Positions 29,653 to 38,491 of a stretch of 64,000 nt of DNA are shown piece after piece (position 1 is the stretch's first letter; each line of letters begins with the position of its first letter). Source of the DNA: Candidatus Fimivivens faecavium (GTDB lineage: Bacteria > Bacillota > Clostridia > Oscillospirales > Ruminococcaceae); assembly GCA_018716105.1 (NCBI GenBank), contig DVKH01000007.1, forward strand, positions 1-64,000, written 5' to 3'. The translations under genes and the position numbers were made by a program. The notes beneath the pieces are model-generated. The model saw nothing but the letters and a program-made list of their open reading frames with translations. It ran no database searches and was not told the DNA's origin.

Positions 29653-30255
29653 TTGAAGGAGATTATCATACACAAGCTACCTCTCCCCACAAAGGTGAGG
29701 GCGATGACAATCCCAGACAGCAATGGCGATTTTACCGTAATTCTAAACAGCAATTTAAGCGATCCCATCCAAAGAGGCGCGCTTGCACACGAACTTCGGC
29801 ACATCGATCTCGATCATTTTTACAACGAGGACTATGTCGCGCAAAATGAATTTGAAGTTGTCAACACCATTGACCCCGCAGAAGACCATATTGTTCTTGA
29901 ACCGGATGAAATGCCCTCTGTTTCAACCTCGGATCAAAAGCCAGCGTTTTCAGAACCGGCCGGCCAGGAAAGTTTCAATCAACCCGCATGCGCTCAGTCC
30001 GCTTCTCAGCTCTCCCGTTCGACGCCGCTTTCCTCCCCGATGGAAAGTCAATCTCAAGCCGGTCTGGACGGCGCCGTCCCATCAGGATCCGGTTCCCAGC
30101 ATGCTCTCCTGAAGGATCCGCCGCCGGATAAAGTCCTTTTACCGACTTCTGTTTTCCGGAATGGGAAACAGGTCGCGATGCTCGTTGCACGCCGGCGTCC
30201 GCTGGACGAACTGCTGGAAAAGAAACCCGACCAGTTGCCGAATAGGCCGCTATAA
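29653..30255 (+). CDS. ImmA/IrrE-like metallopeptidase (XkdA position)
   Basis: 200 residues from a TTG at 29653, 13 bases after the repressor stop. The motif HELRHIDLDHF near residue 48 is the HExxH zinc site of ImmA/IrrE (Peptidase_M78). Residues 1-75 form the peptidase; residues 80-160 are a low-complexity Ser/Pro/Gln region; the end is basic. The catalytic part is short compared with ImmA (about 120 residues), so it may be a minimal form. In ICEBs1 and PBSX this partner inactivates the repressor and starts induction. Confidence 0.78.
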   Translation: MKEIIIHKLPLPTKVRAMTIPDSNGDFTVILNSNLSDPIQRGALAHELRHIDLDHFYNEDYVAQNEFEVVNTIDPAEDHIVLEPDEMPSVSTSDQKPAFSEPAGQESFNQPACAQSASQLSRSTPLSSPMESQSQAGLDGAVPSGSGSQHALLKDPPPDKVLLPTSVFRNGKQVAMLVARRRPLDELLEKKPDQLPNRPL

Positions 30256-30859
30256 CCCGCCTCCCCTGGGGACGGCAAAGGGCATGGTCGAGAGAAACGC
30301 TTCCTTTTTCAAAACGCGCTGGCCATAATTTTGGCCTTCGGCACAGCCCAATTTTTCCGCCCTGCCGGCGCCATCCCTTCCAGCGTCGGGATGGCGGAGC
30401 GGGAAACGTTTCCCATTGTGGAGCGTACCATATAAGAAAAGCCGAGTGTCGCCCAAGCGGGTCCATTTTAGCACAACAATGCAAAGCGCCGCGGGTGCCC
30501 GCGGCGCTCGCCGAACGGGTTCCCGCCGGCCCAACAACCCAGTGGATGATCGAAAACCAAACAGCACGGAATTCTTCTGTTGTCCGGCTGTATTCTCGGG
30601 CACGGCAAGGCGCAAGGCGCCGCCTGTGGCGCCGCGCTGGCCTTCAGCGAAACCGGCGTGCTCAGAACCTGCCGCAAGGTGCATGCCTTGGACAGTGAAA
30701 ACCCCGTTTTGCAAACGTCACCGGCTGCCCAAAGCCAATCGTCTTTGGCGAATTGAAGGCCAAAAGCTCAGATCTGTTGAAATCACTTCCAAACGCACCA
30801 TAAAAAGGGCCGGCAGTCACCCTGCCGGCCCTTTTTGCGTTCAAACGCTGTTACTCCCA
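30256..30859. other. Prophage-host boundary region, no gene supported
   Basis: About 600 GC-rich bases with several short hairpins (for example GCGCCGCGGG-TG-CCCGCGGCGC at about 30487). No integrase, no tRNA and no clear attachment repeat is visible. Open frames on both strands lack RBS and recognisable content. A bidirectional terminator closes the region at 30802-30838. Confidence 0.5.
30802..30838. terminator. Bidirectional intrinsic terminator
   Basis: AAAAAGGGCCGGCAG-TCACC-CTGCCGGCCCTTTTT, a 15-bp stem with T tracts on both strands. It ends the flavin reductase gene on the minus strand. Confidence 0.9.
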
Positions 30860-31495
30860 TCACTCCAGCACAAACAGTTCTTTTCCTACCCCGCAGATGG
30901 GACAGACATAGTCGTCCGGCAGATCCTCAAACGGGATCTCCCCGTCGTAAATATAATGGCAGACCGAGCAGACATATTTCTTCTCCGCCGGTTTGGAATC
31001 CCCGCCAGTTTTGCCAAGCGCGCCGCCCGCCTTTAAAATGCGGTAGTCCGCATAGGTCATACTTTCGGTTTCTGAAAGCGTTTTCGCGTCGTCCACCGAA
31101 CAGATGAACAGCCAGTGCGTGCCAAGGTCTGCCGTCTGCCGCACAGTAAGGCTGATCAGCGCGTTGCAGGCGCCGGGAAGATAGGGGTTACCGTTCATGT
31201 CAGAACGATACTCCGATTCCTCCACAAATTTCGGCTGCTGGCGCCCGGAACGATATCCAAAATGTTCAAACACTTTCATCGGGCAGTCTATGGAAAGAAC
31301 AGAAACCGCAAAGCTCCCTTTCTCCCGGATCATCTCGGCCGTCAAATTGGTCTTGAGCATCGTCACCACAAGCCCTGGCGGTTCCGCCGTCGCCTGCGAG
31401 GCGGTGTTGATGATACAGCCGTTCCTCTTTCCTTTGGACTCCACGCCAACCACAAAAAGGCCATACGAAATTTTAAACAATGCGTTTAAATCCAT
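30860..31495 (-). CDS. Flavin reductase-rubredoxin fusion (Hrb-like)
   Basis: 211 residues. Residues 1-150 are an FMN-binding flavin reductase domain ([37 protein letters not shown]). Residues 160-211 are rubredoxin with the two knuckles [12 protein letters not shown] and [12 protein letters not shown], four Cys that bind one iron. Such high-molecular-weight rubredoxins pass electrons from NAD(P)H to flavodiiron proteins that reduce oxygen or NO in anaerobes. Cytoplasmic. A terminator lies just after the stop. The gene stands alone here. Confidence 0.9.
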   Translation of the reverse strand: MDLNALFKISYGLFVVGVESKGKRNGCIINTASQATAEPPGLVVTMLKTNLTAEMIREKGSFAVSVLSIDCPMKVFEHFGYRSGRQQPKFVEESEYRSDMNGNPYLPGACNALISLTVRQTADLGTHWLFICSVDDAKTLSETESMTYADYRILKAGGALGKTGGDSKPAEKKYVCSVCHYIYDGEIPFEDLPDDYVCPICGVGKELFVLE

Positions 31496-31680
31496 AACCA
31501 GATTCCTCCTGTTCTCCCATCATATTGAATAAGCCCATTTTACCGGAAACTTCCATATCATGCAAGGGCTTTTTCCTGCCTCGATGAAATCCAACGGCGC
31601 CTGCTCAAAACTTCCTGCTATATTTTACACCTTCAAAGACAAAACTATCAGTGAAATCTAAAAAAGGGAGGGAATTGAAG

Positions 31681-31848
31681 ATGGCCTACAATGCGAATAA
31701 ATCGATCGGCTGTACCGTGCAGCAGTGCGAATTTCACTGCCAGCAGGAAAATTACTGCTCTCTGCCGAAGATCCAGATCGGAACCCACGAACAGAACCCC
31801 ACGATGTGCCAGTGCACCGACTGTCAGTCTTTTAAGGTAAAGAGCTAA
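31681..31848 (+). CDS. DUF1540 cysteine-rich protein
   Basis: 55 residues from the ATG at 31681 (AAAAAGGGAGGGAATTGAAG upstream). Contains IGCTVQQCEFHC and YCSLPKIQIGTHE, ending with CQCTDCQSF: seven Cys in the DUF1540 pattern, probably metal-binding. Such genes are frequent in Clostridia and spore formers; the exact role is not known. Followed 75 bases later by a 43-residue gene that probably shares the transcript. Confidence 0.85.
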   Translation: MAYNANKSIGCTVQQCEFHCQQENYCSLPKIQIGTHEQNPTMCQCTDCQSFKVKS

Positions 31849-31923
31849 CAACTGAAAACCATACAAATGAGCAGAGACAGATCAGACCGGTCAGCCTCTG
31901 CTCGTTTCATCAGGAGGATTAAA

Positions 31924-32055
31924 ATGGAAGCCAGTCATTATCCGCTCGCCGATATCTCAAAAGAACAGGCGAAAATGATCACAGAATTTGAACAGCAGAT
32001 GAAATCGGCCTGCGGCAAAGACGTCGTACTAATCGCGTACGAAGATAAAAAGTAA
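31924..32055 (+). CDS. Small hypothetical protein (43 aa)
   Basis: 43 residues from the ATG at 31924, after CAGGAGGATTAAA. Sequence MEASHYPLADISKEQAKMIT then a helix (EFEQQMKSACGKDVVLIAYE) and a basic end. Likely a small helical soluble protein. No family recognised with confidence. A terminator follows at 32081, so it is last in the short DUF1540 operon. Confidence 0.65.
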   Translation: MEASHYPLADISKEQAKMITEFEQQMKSACGKDVVLIAYEDKK

Positions 32056-32080
32056 CGCGATCATCCCCAGAAAGGATTTC

Positions 32081-32114
32081 AAGGCTGCGTGCTTTCCGGC
32101 ACGCAGCCTTTTAA
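32081..32114 (+). terminator. Terminator after DUF1540 operon
   Basis: AAGGCTGCGTGC-tttccg-GCACGCAGCCTT followed by TTAA; a 12-bp stem. The opposite strand also has a T tract, so it may serve thrS as well. Confidence 0.85.
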
Positions 32115-32130
32115 CCGGGGTCAAAATGAT

Positions 32131-33894
32131 TTATGCCTTTTCCTCGATCTCACGGGCCACCTTTTTAACAAACTCCGCCGCGTTCATTACCTCCGTTTTT
32201 CCCGAATCCCGCAGCCGGACTGAAACCGTCCCCTCCTGCTGTTCCCTGTCGCCGAGCACAAGCATGTACGGCGCTTTGGAAAGCTGCGCCTCCCGGATTT
32301 TAAACCCAATGGTTTCGGGGCGATGGTCGGTCTCACAGCGAATCCCCCGCTCCTTGAGCTGTTTTTCAATTCCGTCCGCATATTCTGCGTTCCGGTCGGT
32401 GATCGGAAGGACCTTCACCTGAACCGGCGAAAGCCAAACCGGGAATTTCCCCGCGTAGTGTTCGATCAGAATCCCGATAAACCGTTCAATCGAGCCGAAA
32501 ACAACCCGGTGGATCATGATCGGCCGGTGCTTTTCCCCATCCGGCCCCGTGTACTCCGCCTGAAACCGCATCGGAAGCTGGAAATCCAACTGGATCGTCC
32601 CGCACTGCCAGGTTCTGCCGATCGAATCCTCGAGATGGAAATCGATCTTCGGCCCGTAGAACGCGCCGTCCCCTTCGTTCACGACATAATCAAGGCCCAT
32701 CTCCTCCAGCGCCCTGCGCAGGCCGGCGGTCGCCAGTTCCCAGTCCTCTTCGCTGCCGATGCTGTTTTCCGGCCGCGTCGAGAGCTCCACATGGTATTTA
32801 AACCCAAACTGCCGGTAGACCTCGTCAATCAGCCTGGCAACCCCTTTGATCTCCGAGGTGATCTGTTCGGGCATCATATAGATATGCGCGTCGTCCTGCG
32901 TGAAGCAGCGTACCCGCATCAGGCCGTGCAGAGCGCCGGATTTTTCATGCCGGTGCACTATGCCGAGCTCGCCGATCCGGAGCGGGAGATCGCGGTACGA
33001 CCGCGGCTCCATCTGATAAACCAGCATCCCGCCCGGGCAGTTCATGGGCTTGACCGCAAAGGTCGTCTCGTCGATCTCGGTCGTGTACATATTCTCTTTG
33101 TAATGATCCCAATGTCCGGAAGTCTCCCAAAGCTGTCGGTTGAGAAGAATCGGCGTCGATATCTCCACATACCCTTCGCGGTCGTGGAGTCCCCGCCAAT
33201 AGTCGATCAGCGTGTTTTTCAGGACCATGCCTTTCGGCAGGAAAAACGGGAATCCCGGCCCCTCCTCCATCAGCGCGAAGAGCCCGAGTTCTCTCCCAAG
33301 CTTCCGGTGGTCCCGCTTTTTCGCCTCTTCAATCCGCTCCAGATGCGCTTCCAGGTCTTTTTTGTTTGCAAACGCAGTTCCGTAAATCCGGGTCAGCATT
33401 TTGTTTTTTTCGCTGCCGCGCCAGTAAGCGCCCGCAACCGAGAGGAGCTTCACCGCTTTGACCGCCGACGTATAGGCGACGTGCGGTCCCGCGCAGAGGT
33501 CGACGAAATCCCCCTGGCGGAAAAAGCTCAGAACCTCGTCCTCCGGAAGGTCCTTGATCAGCTCCACCTTATACGGTTCCCCCCGCTCCTCCATCAGCCG
33601 GAGCGCCTCTTCCCGGGGCAGCGTAAAGCGCTCGAGCTTCAGGTTTTCCTTGACGATCTTCTGCATCTCCGCTTCCAGCGCCGAAAGGTTTTCCTCGGTA
33701 AAACCCTCCGCCCGGTCGAAGTCGTAATAAAACCCATCCTTGATCGACGGGCCGATCGCCAGCTTCGCCTCGGGGTAAAGCCGCTTCACCGCTTGCGCAA
33801 GGACATGGGACGCCGTGTGCCTGAGCGCATTTCTCCCAATCTCTTCGTCAAACGTGTGCTCTTCCACTCTTCCATCCTGAAAGATAACCTTCAT
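32131..33894 (-). CDS. thrS: Threonyl-tRNA synthetase, TGS domain absent
   Basis: 587 residues from the ATG at 33894 (AGAAAGGATGAG upstream). Charges tRNA-Thr. The usual N-terminal TGS domain (about 60 residues) is missing; the protein starts almost directly with the editing domain (LRHTASHVLAQAVKRLYPEA, DGFYYDFDRAEGF). Catalytic core: FPFFLPKGMVLKNTLIDYWR, VKPMNCPGGMLVYQ with the zinc Cys, RVRCFTQDDAHIY and motif-3 HRVVFGSIERFIG. The C-terminal anticodon-binding domain (VQVKVLPITDRNAEYADGIE) is complete. Expression is controlled by a T-box leader directly upstream. Confidence 0.96.
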   Translation of the reverse strand: MKVIFQDGRVEEHTFDEEIGRNALRHTASHVLAQAVKRLYPEAKLAIGPSIKDGFYYDFDRAEGFTEENLSALEAEMQKIVKENLKLERFTLPREEALRLMEERGEPYKVELIKDLPEDEVLSFFRQGDFVDLCAGPHVAYTSAVKAVKLLSVAGAYWRGSEKNKMLTRIYGTAFANKKDLEAHLERIEEAKKRDHRKLGRELGLFALMEEGPGFPFFLPKGMVLKNTLIDYWRGLHDREGYVEISTPILLNRQLWETSGHWDHYKENMYTTEIDETTFAVKPMNCPGGMLVYQMEPRSYRDLPLRIGELGIVHRHEKSGALHGLMRVRCFTQDDAHIYMMPEQITSEIKGVARLIDEVYRQFGFKYHVELSTRPENSIGSEEDWELATAGLRRALEEMGLDYVVNEGDGAFYGPKIDFHLEDSIGRTWQCGTIQLDFQLPMRFQAEYTGPDGEKHRPIMIHRVVFGSIERFIGILIEHYAGKFPVWLSPVQVKVLPITDRNAEYADGIEKQLKERGIRCETDHRPETIGFKIREAQLSKAPYMLVLGDREQQEGTVSVRLRDSGKTEVMNAAEFVKKVAREIEEKA

Positions 33895-33909
33895 TTTTCT
33901 CATCCTTTC

Positions 33910-34139
33910 TGACAACAGAAAAAGCACCCGAACAAGCCGCCGCCGGGCTGTTCAAGGGTGCTTTCGATTCAACGACCGCACGGTTCCACCTTGATGTTTA
34001 GCTCTTGTTCCCCTTAACGCGGGAGGACGGCGCTGCTCGCCGCAGGCGGCTCAGGAGTGGTTTTCAACGTGTCTTATGCAAAGAGGCTTCCAGCTTACAG
34101 CCTCTCTCTCTGGATGCGCCGACGCGCCTACTCGTTCCG
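33910..34139 (-). ncRNA. T-box leader of thrS
   Basis: On the minus strand the leader has the conserved T-box segment AGGTGGAACCGTGCG (33991-33977) followed by a terminator (AAGCACCC ... GGGTGCTTTTTC, 33963-33915). Upstream is a long Stem-I-like region with AGAGAGAGGC and GCTGTAAGCTGGAAGCC. A Thr ACC triplet in GAAAACCACTCC is the likely specifier. Uncharged tRNA-Thr would stabilise the antiterminator and raise thrS expression. Confidence 0.9.
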
Positions 34140-35165
34140 TCAAAGCCTTTCTGGTCTTATCTTAAGCGCTTGAAGCGGGTTTGTCAAGCCGCACGGCGCC
34201 GAATCTTCGGCCGCTCCCGCATTTCTGATCTTCGCTGCACAGGCGCGCGGCACTCTCAGGGACATCGCCGCCGGAACAAGCTCGATCAGCGGGTTCTCCA
34301 TCGGGAAAATCTCGCCGTCTATGTTGACGTCAATCGTCCTTTCGCTCAGGATGCGAACGCTCCTGCCATGCGCCGCCTTTGCAAGACCGGGATAACCCAG
34401 ATGTTCCCCCCGCCGATACGCCCCGATCATCGGCAAAATCTTGTTCCGTGGAAGGGCCGGGACGCGGATCAAATCCAAAACCCCGTCGTCTATGCGGGAG
34501 CGCGGAGACGCCTGAAACCCGCCGCCGTAAAACCTCCCGTTCGCCGCGACCACAAAGATATAATCCTCCCTTGGAAAGCTTTCCCCGTCAAGCTCCACCT
34601 CATACCGGTTTTTCACCGACGTAAAAAAACACCAAAGCAGGGAAAGTTTATAGGCAAACCCGCCGCCGGCAAACGGAATGCGTTTAAAGCGCTTTGCATT
34701 TTTTGCAACCGCACAGTCCAGACCTACCGAAACGATATTAATCCCGGCCCTGGCCTCGCCCGCTTGCGGGTTCACTCGGAGCAGATCGACGACAATCTCC
34801 TCCCCGTCGACCAGCTTGTCCAGCTGATAAAACTGTTCGGCGTCTTCGCCGAACGATCGGATAAAATCGTTGCCGCTCCCAATCGGGACCGGCGCAAGGC
34901 TGCAGCCCTCTTCCCCCGCAATCCCATTGAGAACTTCGCTCAGGGTGCCATCGCCGCCGCAGGCATAAAAACAGAGCCTGCCGCCCAGCGAGGCGCGCCG
35001 GCGCGCAATGTCACGGGAGTCGCCGGGCGCCCTCGAGACATAAATCTCATATTCCTGTTCCGCACCCCGCAAGGCGAAAAAGCCGCGCACTTTTTCATAG
35101 ATTTCCTCGGTGCGGTCGCGTTTTCCGGCGACAGGGTTTATTATAAAAATATGTTTTTGTTTCAT
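34140..35165 (-). CDS. Diacylglycerol kinase-family lipid kinase
   Basis: 341 residues from the ATG at 35165 (GGGGTGATCCG upstream). N-terminal IFIINPVAGK and YACGGDGTLSEVLNGI (GGDGT nucleotide motif) are hallmarks of the DagK/YegS family; PVPIGSGNDFIRS is the next conserved block. The C-terminal beta domain has VVAANGRFYGGGF and DDGVLDLI. The enzyme phosphorylates a lipid (probably diacylglycerol) at the membrane. The last codons extend up to the start of the thrS T-box, so the two genes are closely spaced on one strand. Confidence 0.92.
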   Translation of the reverse strand: MKQKHIFIINPVAGKRDRTEEIYEKVRGFFALRGAEQEYEIYVSRAPGDSRDIARRRASLGGRLCFYACGGDGTLSEVLNGIAGEEGCSLAPVPIGSGNDFIRSFGEDAEQFYQLDKLVDGEEIVVDLLRVNPQAGEARAGINIVSVGLDCAVAKNAKRFKRIPFAGGGFAYKLSLLWCFFTSVKNRYEVELDGESFPREDYIFVVAANGRFYGGGFQASPRSRIDDGVLDLIRVPALPRNKILPMIGAYRRGEHLGYPGLAKAAHGRSVRILSERTIDVNIDGEIFPMENPLIELVPAAMSLRVPRACAAKIRNAGAAEDSAPCGLTNPLQALKIRPERL

Positions 35166-35356
35166 CGGATCACCCCGCTTGGCCAAACAAGCATTCCAAA
35201 AAAATCCGTTTTTCGTTCACGATATGTTCATTATTATATCAGAACGCTTGTCCAATTACCAGAGAAAAAAAGAGGGACGGAAAATTTGATCAACCTTATC
35301 CGTTATCAGTTTACGCCTGAAAATTGCCCGCAGGCGAACCCGCGGGCAATAACCGA

Positions 35357-35926
35357 TCATTTTTTTGGGGATGAGCCGTTTTGAATCATCTGATAGAGCG
35401 AAAGGAGCGCCGAACCCTGCTCTTTGATCTGTGGAAGCGCCTTGACTACGCCGAGTAATGGCGCAAGCGAAGCGGCGGCAGACAGGATCTTCAGCGGCGT
35501 ATCCGCCTTCGGGATCATGGAAAGGACCGGCCGCGCTGCGGCGGGGTTCTTTCCCGCGCCATTTCCGCGCGGCGCGCTCCCCATCTGCCGGTTCGGCGTC
35601 GCCTGCCGCACGCCGGGCGGGGCAAGCCGGTTCTGCCGCAGAGACGGATCCTGCCCGTACATCGGGCGCCGCTGCCGGTGTCCGGCCCCGGCGTGCGGGG
35701 GATTCATGCTCATTCCCGGCGCGCCGCGCCAAACCGCGGGCCGGTTCGGCGTCCCAGGCCGGCTCATCCGCCCCTGCCCGCCCAGTTGGCCGCGAAGCCG
35801 CGCCGCCTTTTCGGCCCTCCCAAAAGCTGATTCGCCCGTGGGAACAGCCGCAGAATTCGTTCCCTGCCCATTACCGGCCGCACTCGAACCCGGCCTGTTC
35901 ACCGGCCGCGGTTTCCCTACTGCCAT
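35357..35926 (-). CDS. Disordered basic protein with hydrophobic C-terminus
   Basis: 189 residues. Residues 1-140 are rich in Pro, Gly, Arg, Ala and Gln with no predicted fold. Residues 142-180 are helical and hydrophobic (LKILSAAASLAPLLGVVKAL). GAGGGGGTG precedes the ATG, and the start overlaps the end of the amidase gene by 10 bases, so the two are translated together. No family recognised. A spore-coat or surface association is possible from the company of a peptidoglycan amidase but is a guess. Confidence 0.6.
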   Translation of the reverse strand: MAVGKPRPVNRPGSSAAGNGQGTNSAAVPTGESAFGRAEKAARLRGQLGGQGRMSRPGTPNRPAVWRGAPGMSMNPPHAGAGHRQRRPMYGQDPSLRQNRLAPPGVRQATPNRQMGSAPRGNGAGKNPAAARPVLSMIPKADTPLKILSAAASLAPLLGVVKALPQIKEQGSALLSLYQMIQNGSSPKK

Positions 35927-36420
35927 TTTCGCACCCCCTCGATATGCAGAAGCCGCAGCTTCCGATAGTCATAGCTTGAAAGCGGTCGCATCAGGCTGTC
36001 ATAGGAATGCGCCGCAAGTAAAATCCCGTCCGGCGTCGGTTCGCGCACGTCCACAACAACCGGGGAGTGATGATACCACTCGTGATGGATCGCGAGCTGG
36101 ATCACGTCCCCCGGCTCTGCTTCGTGCAGCGGGGATTCCTTCGCAAACGGTCCCTCCTTTTGATTCCCGGTCAGAAAATTATACAGATATTCCACGCCGG
36201 TCCAGGCGGGCGCCCGGTCCCTGGCGCTGTTGTAATACCAGCCGAACGTTTGGGTGTAGTTCATCACGCCGCTTCCGGCGTAGATGCATTGAGAGGCAAA
36301 ATTAGTGCAGTCGCCCCCCATGTTCGAAAAATCGAGATAGCGCGGATTTCGCCTGAACGCCCACTGCTTTGCATAAGAAACCGCGTCATCCCGGCGATAG
36401 GAAAAGGTCCCGAGTCCCAT
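35917..36420 (-). CDS. Amidase_6 domain protein
   Basis: 167 residues from the ATG at 36420 (GGAAGGAGGGCAT upstream); upstream ATGs lack a site. The whole protein is an Amidase_6 (CHAP/NlpC-like) domain: YRRDDAVSYAKQWAFRRNPR, GGDCTNFASQCIYAGSG with the catalytic Cys, LHEAEPGDVIQL, and HSPVVVDV with the His. Such domains cleave peptides of cell walls and are common in Clostridia spore genes. No signal peptide is seen, so a mother-cell or spore-internal place is possible. Translationally coupled to the disordered-protein gene. Confidence 0.88.
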   Translation of the reverse strand: MGLGTFSYRRDDAVSYAKQWAFRRNPRYLDFSNMGGDCTNFASQCIYAGSGVMNYTQTFGWYYNSARDRAPAWTGVEYLYNFLTGNQKEGPFAKESPLHEAEPGDVIQLAIHHEWYHHSPVVVDVREPTPDGILLAAHSYDSLMRPLSSYDYRKLRLLHIEGVRKWQ

Positions 36421-36502
36421 ATGCCCTCCTTCCCCGGCCGGCGCCGCCGGCGCAACATCATGGCACCTCCATCTTATGTTCTGCGTGTAGAAGCCGTGAA
36501 TC

Positions 36503-36537
36503 GCAAAATAAGAAAGAGGAGCCGAACGGCCCCTCCC
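36503..36537 (-). terminator. Terminator after mgtE
   Basis: Minus strand GAGGGGCCG-TT-CGGCTCCTC (one G-U pair) followed by TTTCTTATTTT. It lies 160 bases beyond the mgtE stop, before the amidase gene. Confidence 0.75.
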
Positions 36538-36699
36538 GAAAAATAAATGTTGCCGGCCTGAAGCGCCGGTCAAAACAGCCCCGCCGGCCGCCGCAAGCAG
36601 AAAGGCGACGCCAATCGCGGCGCCCCTTGCGCGCCCCTTTTATTGCACTCATCTTACCAAAAGCATGATCAGATTAGAAAGGGCCAGGCCCGGCAAATC

Positions 36700-38037
36700 T
36701 CATCCGGCCTGCGGAAGGATCAGCGCGGCGACGTTAAAGTACACCAGCAGCGACATTGCATCGACAATCGTCGTGATCATCGGGCTCGCCATCAGCGCAG
36801 GATCAAGCTTGAGGCGGGTTGCAGCCATCGGAAGGAGGCAGCCGACCAGCTTCGCCGCGATGATCGCGAAAAAGATGGTCACCGCCACCACCGCCGCAAT
36901 CGCGGGATCCCGCTCCATTCCCCAGATCCGAACGAAGTTGAACCCGGCGATTCCAACGCCGACCAAAAGGCTCACCCGGAACTCCTTCCACATCACGCGG
37001 AACACATCGGAGAGCCGTACATCGCCGATGGTCAGGCCGCGGATCACAGAAACGGACGCCTGGCTGCCCGCGTTTCCGCTCGTATCCATCAGCATCGGGA
37101 TAAACGACGCGAGCAGAACATTGGCTGAAAGCGCGGCGTTGTAATTTGTGATGATCAGGCCGGTGAAGGTCGCCGAAATCATCAGCACCATAAGCCAGAC
37201 GATCCTCTTTCTCGCAAGCGTAAACACGCCCGCTTCCATATAGCTCTCCTCCATCGGCTCCATCGCCGCCATCTTATAGATATCCTCGGTTGTCTCTTCT
37301 TCCATGACGTCAACCACATCGTCAATGGTGATAAAGCCAACCAGCCGGTTCTCATTGTCCACCACCGGCATCGAGAGCAGATCGTATTTTTTAAACATCT
37401 CGGCCACCACGGCCTGGTCGTCATGCGTTTTTGCCGAGATGATGTCGGTCTCCATCAAATCGCCGATCAGCTCCTCATCCCTGCTGACCAGCACGGTTCT
37501 CAGCCCAATGATGCCGAGCAGGTGTCGGCTGTCGTCGGTGACGAACAGCGACGTGATGGATTCCTTATCCTCGCTCTGTCTGCGGATTGCATCGATCGCG
37601 CGTTTGACGTTCCAATCGCTGTCGAGCTCCATGTATTCGATGGTCATCAGGCTTCCGGCCGATTCATCAGGATACATCAGAAGCTGATTGATCTGCCGTC
37701 TGGTCTCCGGATCAGCAGCCTTGATGACGCGCTTGACGATCGAAGCCGGCATCTCGTCGAGAAAGTCGACGGTGTCGTCCAGAAACAGCTCGTCGACAAT
37801 CCCAGCCAGTTCGCGATCGGTGATCCCCTCGACAACCCTCTGCTGAAGGTCGTGTTCCAGGTATGCGAAAACCTCCGCTTCGGTCTCCTTTGGCAGCAGA
37901 CGGAACATCAGAAGAAAAACCGTCCGGTTTTCAATCTCCGCCAGAAGCTCCGCAAGGTCGACGGCGTTGAGTTCGAGCAGGATCGAACGCGCCTCAACAA
38001 ATTTTTTCTGTTCGATCAGATTGATTAAGGTCTGCAA
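36700..38037 (-). CDS. mgtE: Magnesium transporter MgtE, non-ATG start
   Basis: 445 residues if started at the TTG at 38037; an in-frame ATT at 38046 is better spaced (5 bases) from the AAGGAGGAG site, and no ATG is suitable. Domains in order: MgtE N domain (KFVEARSILLELNAVDLAEL), two CBS domains (MTIEYMELDSDWNVKRAIDA; MPVVDNENRLVGFITIDDVV), connecting helix, and five transmembrane helices with IPMLMDTSGNAGSQASVSVI in the pore region. Length matches MgtE (about 450). Cytoplasmic Mg2+ closes the channel through the N/CBS domains. Preceded by a long structured leader. Confidence 0.93.
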   Translation of the reverse strand: MQTLINLIEQKKFVEARSILLELNAVDLAELLAEIENRTVFLLMFRLLPKETEAEVFAYLEHDLQQRVVEGITDRELAGIVDELFLDDTVDFLDEMPASIVKRVIKAADPETRRQINQLLMYPDESAGSLMTIEYMELDSDWNVKRAIDAIRRQSEDKESITSLFVTDDSRHLLGIIGLRTVLVSRDEELIGDLMETDIISAKTHDDQAVVAEMFKKYDLLSMPVVDNENRLVGFITIDDVVDVMEEETTEDIYKMAAMEPMEESYMEAGVFTLARKRIVWLMVLMISATFTGLIITNYNAALSANVLLASFIPMLMDTSGNAGSQASVSVIRGLTIGDVRLSDVFRVMWKEFRVSLLVGVGIAGFNFVRIWGMERDPAIAAVVAVTIFFAIIAAKLVGCLLPMAATRLKLDPALMASPMITTIVDAMSLLVYFNVAALILPQAG

Positions 38038-38046
38038 CTCCCCAAT

Positions 38047-38485
38047 TGACTCTCCTCCTTCTCCGCATTCGCGGGCGGTTTGCCGGGCGAAACCGCGCTT
38101 CGCCGCATCCATCCAAGGTCGCGCGCAGTAAAAAACGGCCCCGGCACGGACAGGCCATGTTCCAAATTCTCCCTCTAAAAGCCTTTGGAATATTGCCTGT
38201 ACGGACGGCGGCCGCCAAATGCCCGCCGGGAAAACCTCCCGCGGGCATCTCACAGATCTGACAATCCGAAAAACAGCGGAACCACTCAAAAGCCGCGCCA
38301 TACAAGGGCTATTCTGCCCCGTCTGGCGCGCTTTAGCAAAAACACGGCCTCGCTCCAGCCGCGCTTGCCAGTAGGCGGGCGATCAGAAAACAAAACGAAT
38401 CCGCCGCCCCTAAACGCCGTTTTTCAAAGCGTCTACTGTGACCGCCGCAACTGTCCATTTTCATCTCACCCCCAATTAATAATCT
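38047..38485 (-). promoter_or_regulatory. 440-base structured leader of mgtE
   Basis: Between the promoter and mgtE the transcript folds into strong hairpins: CGCGCCA...GGGC-agaata-GCCC...TGGCGCG followed by GCTTTT (about 38330-38290) and ATGCCCGC...GCGGGCAT (about 38250-38215). The first overlaps the end of the leader ORF. No M-box consensus was recognised. Confidence 0.5.
38333..38464 (-). CDS. Leader peptide ORF upstream of mgtE
   Basis: Up to 43 codons starting at the ATG at 38464 or the one two codons on (38458), behind GGGGGTGAG and 21 bases after the predicted transcript start. Sequence starts MKMDSCGGHSRRFEKRR, ends ARPCFC. No family recognised. Cys occur at both ends. A regulatory leader peptide for mgtE is an inference. 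Confidence 0.4.
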   Translation of the reverse strand: MKMDSCGGHSRRFEKRRLGAADSFCFLIARLLASAAGARPCFC

Positions 38486-38491
38486 GGTTTT

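Noticed and set aside
30256..30859. Attachment site at the prophage right end
   Set aside because: No direct repeat partner can be checked because the left end is outside the window, and no tRNA or integrase is present here.
38050..38490. M-box (ykoK) riboswitch before mgtE
   Set aside because: The conserved M-box segments were not found by eye; the hairpins seen do not match its layout.
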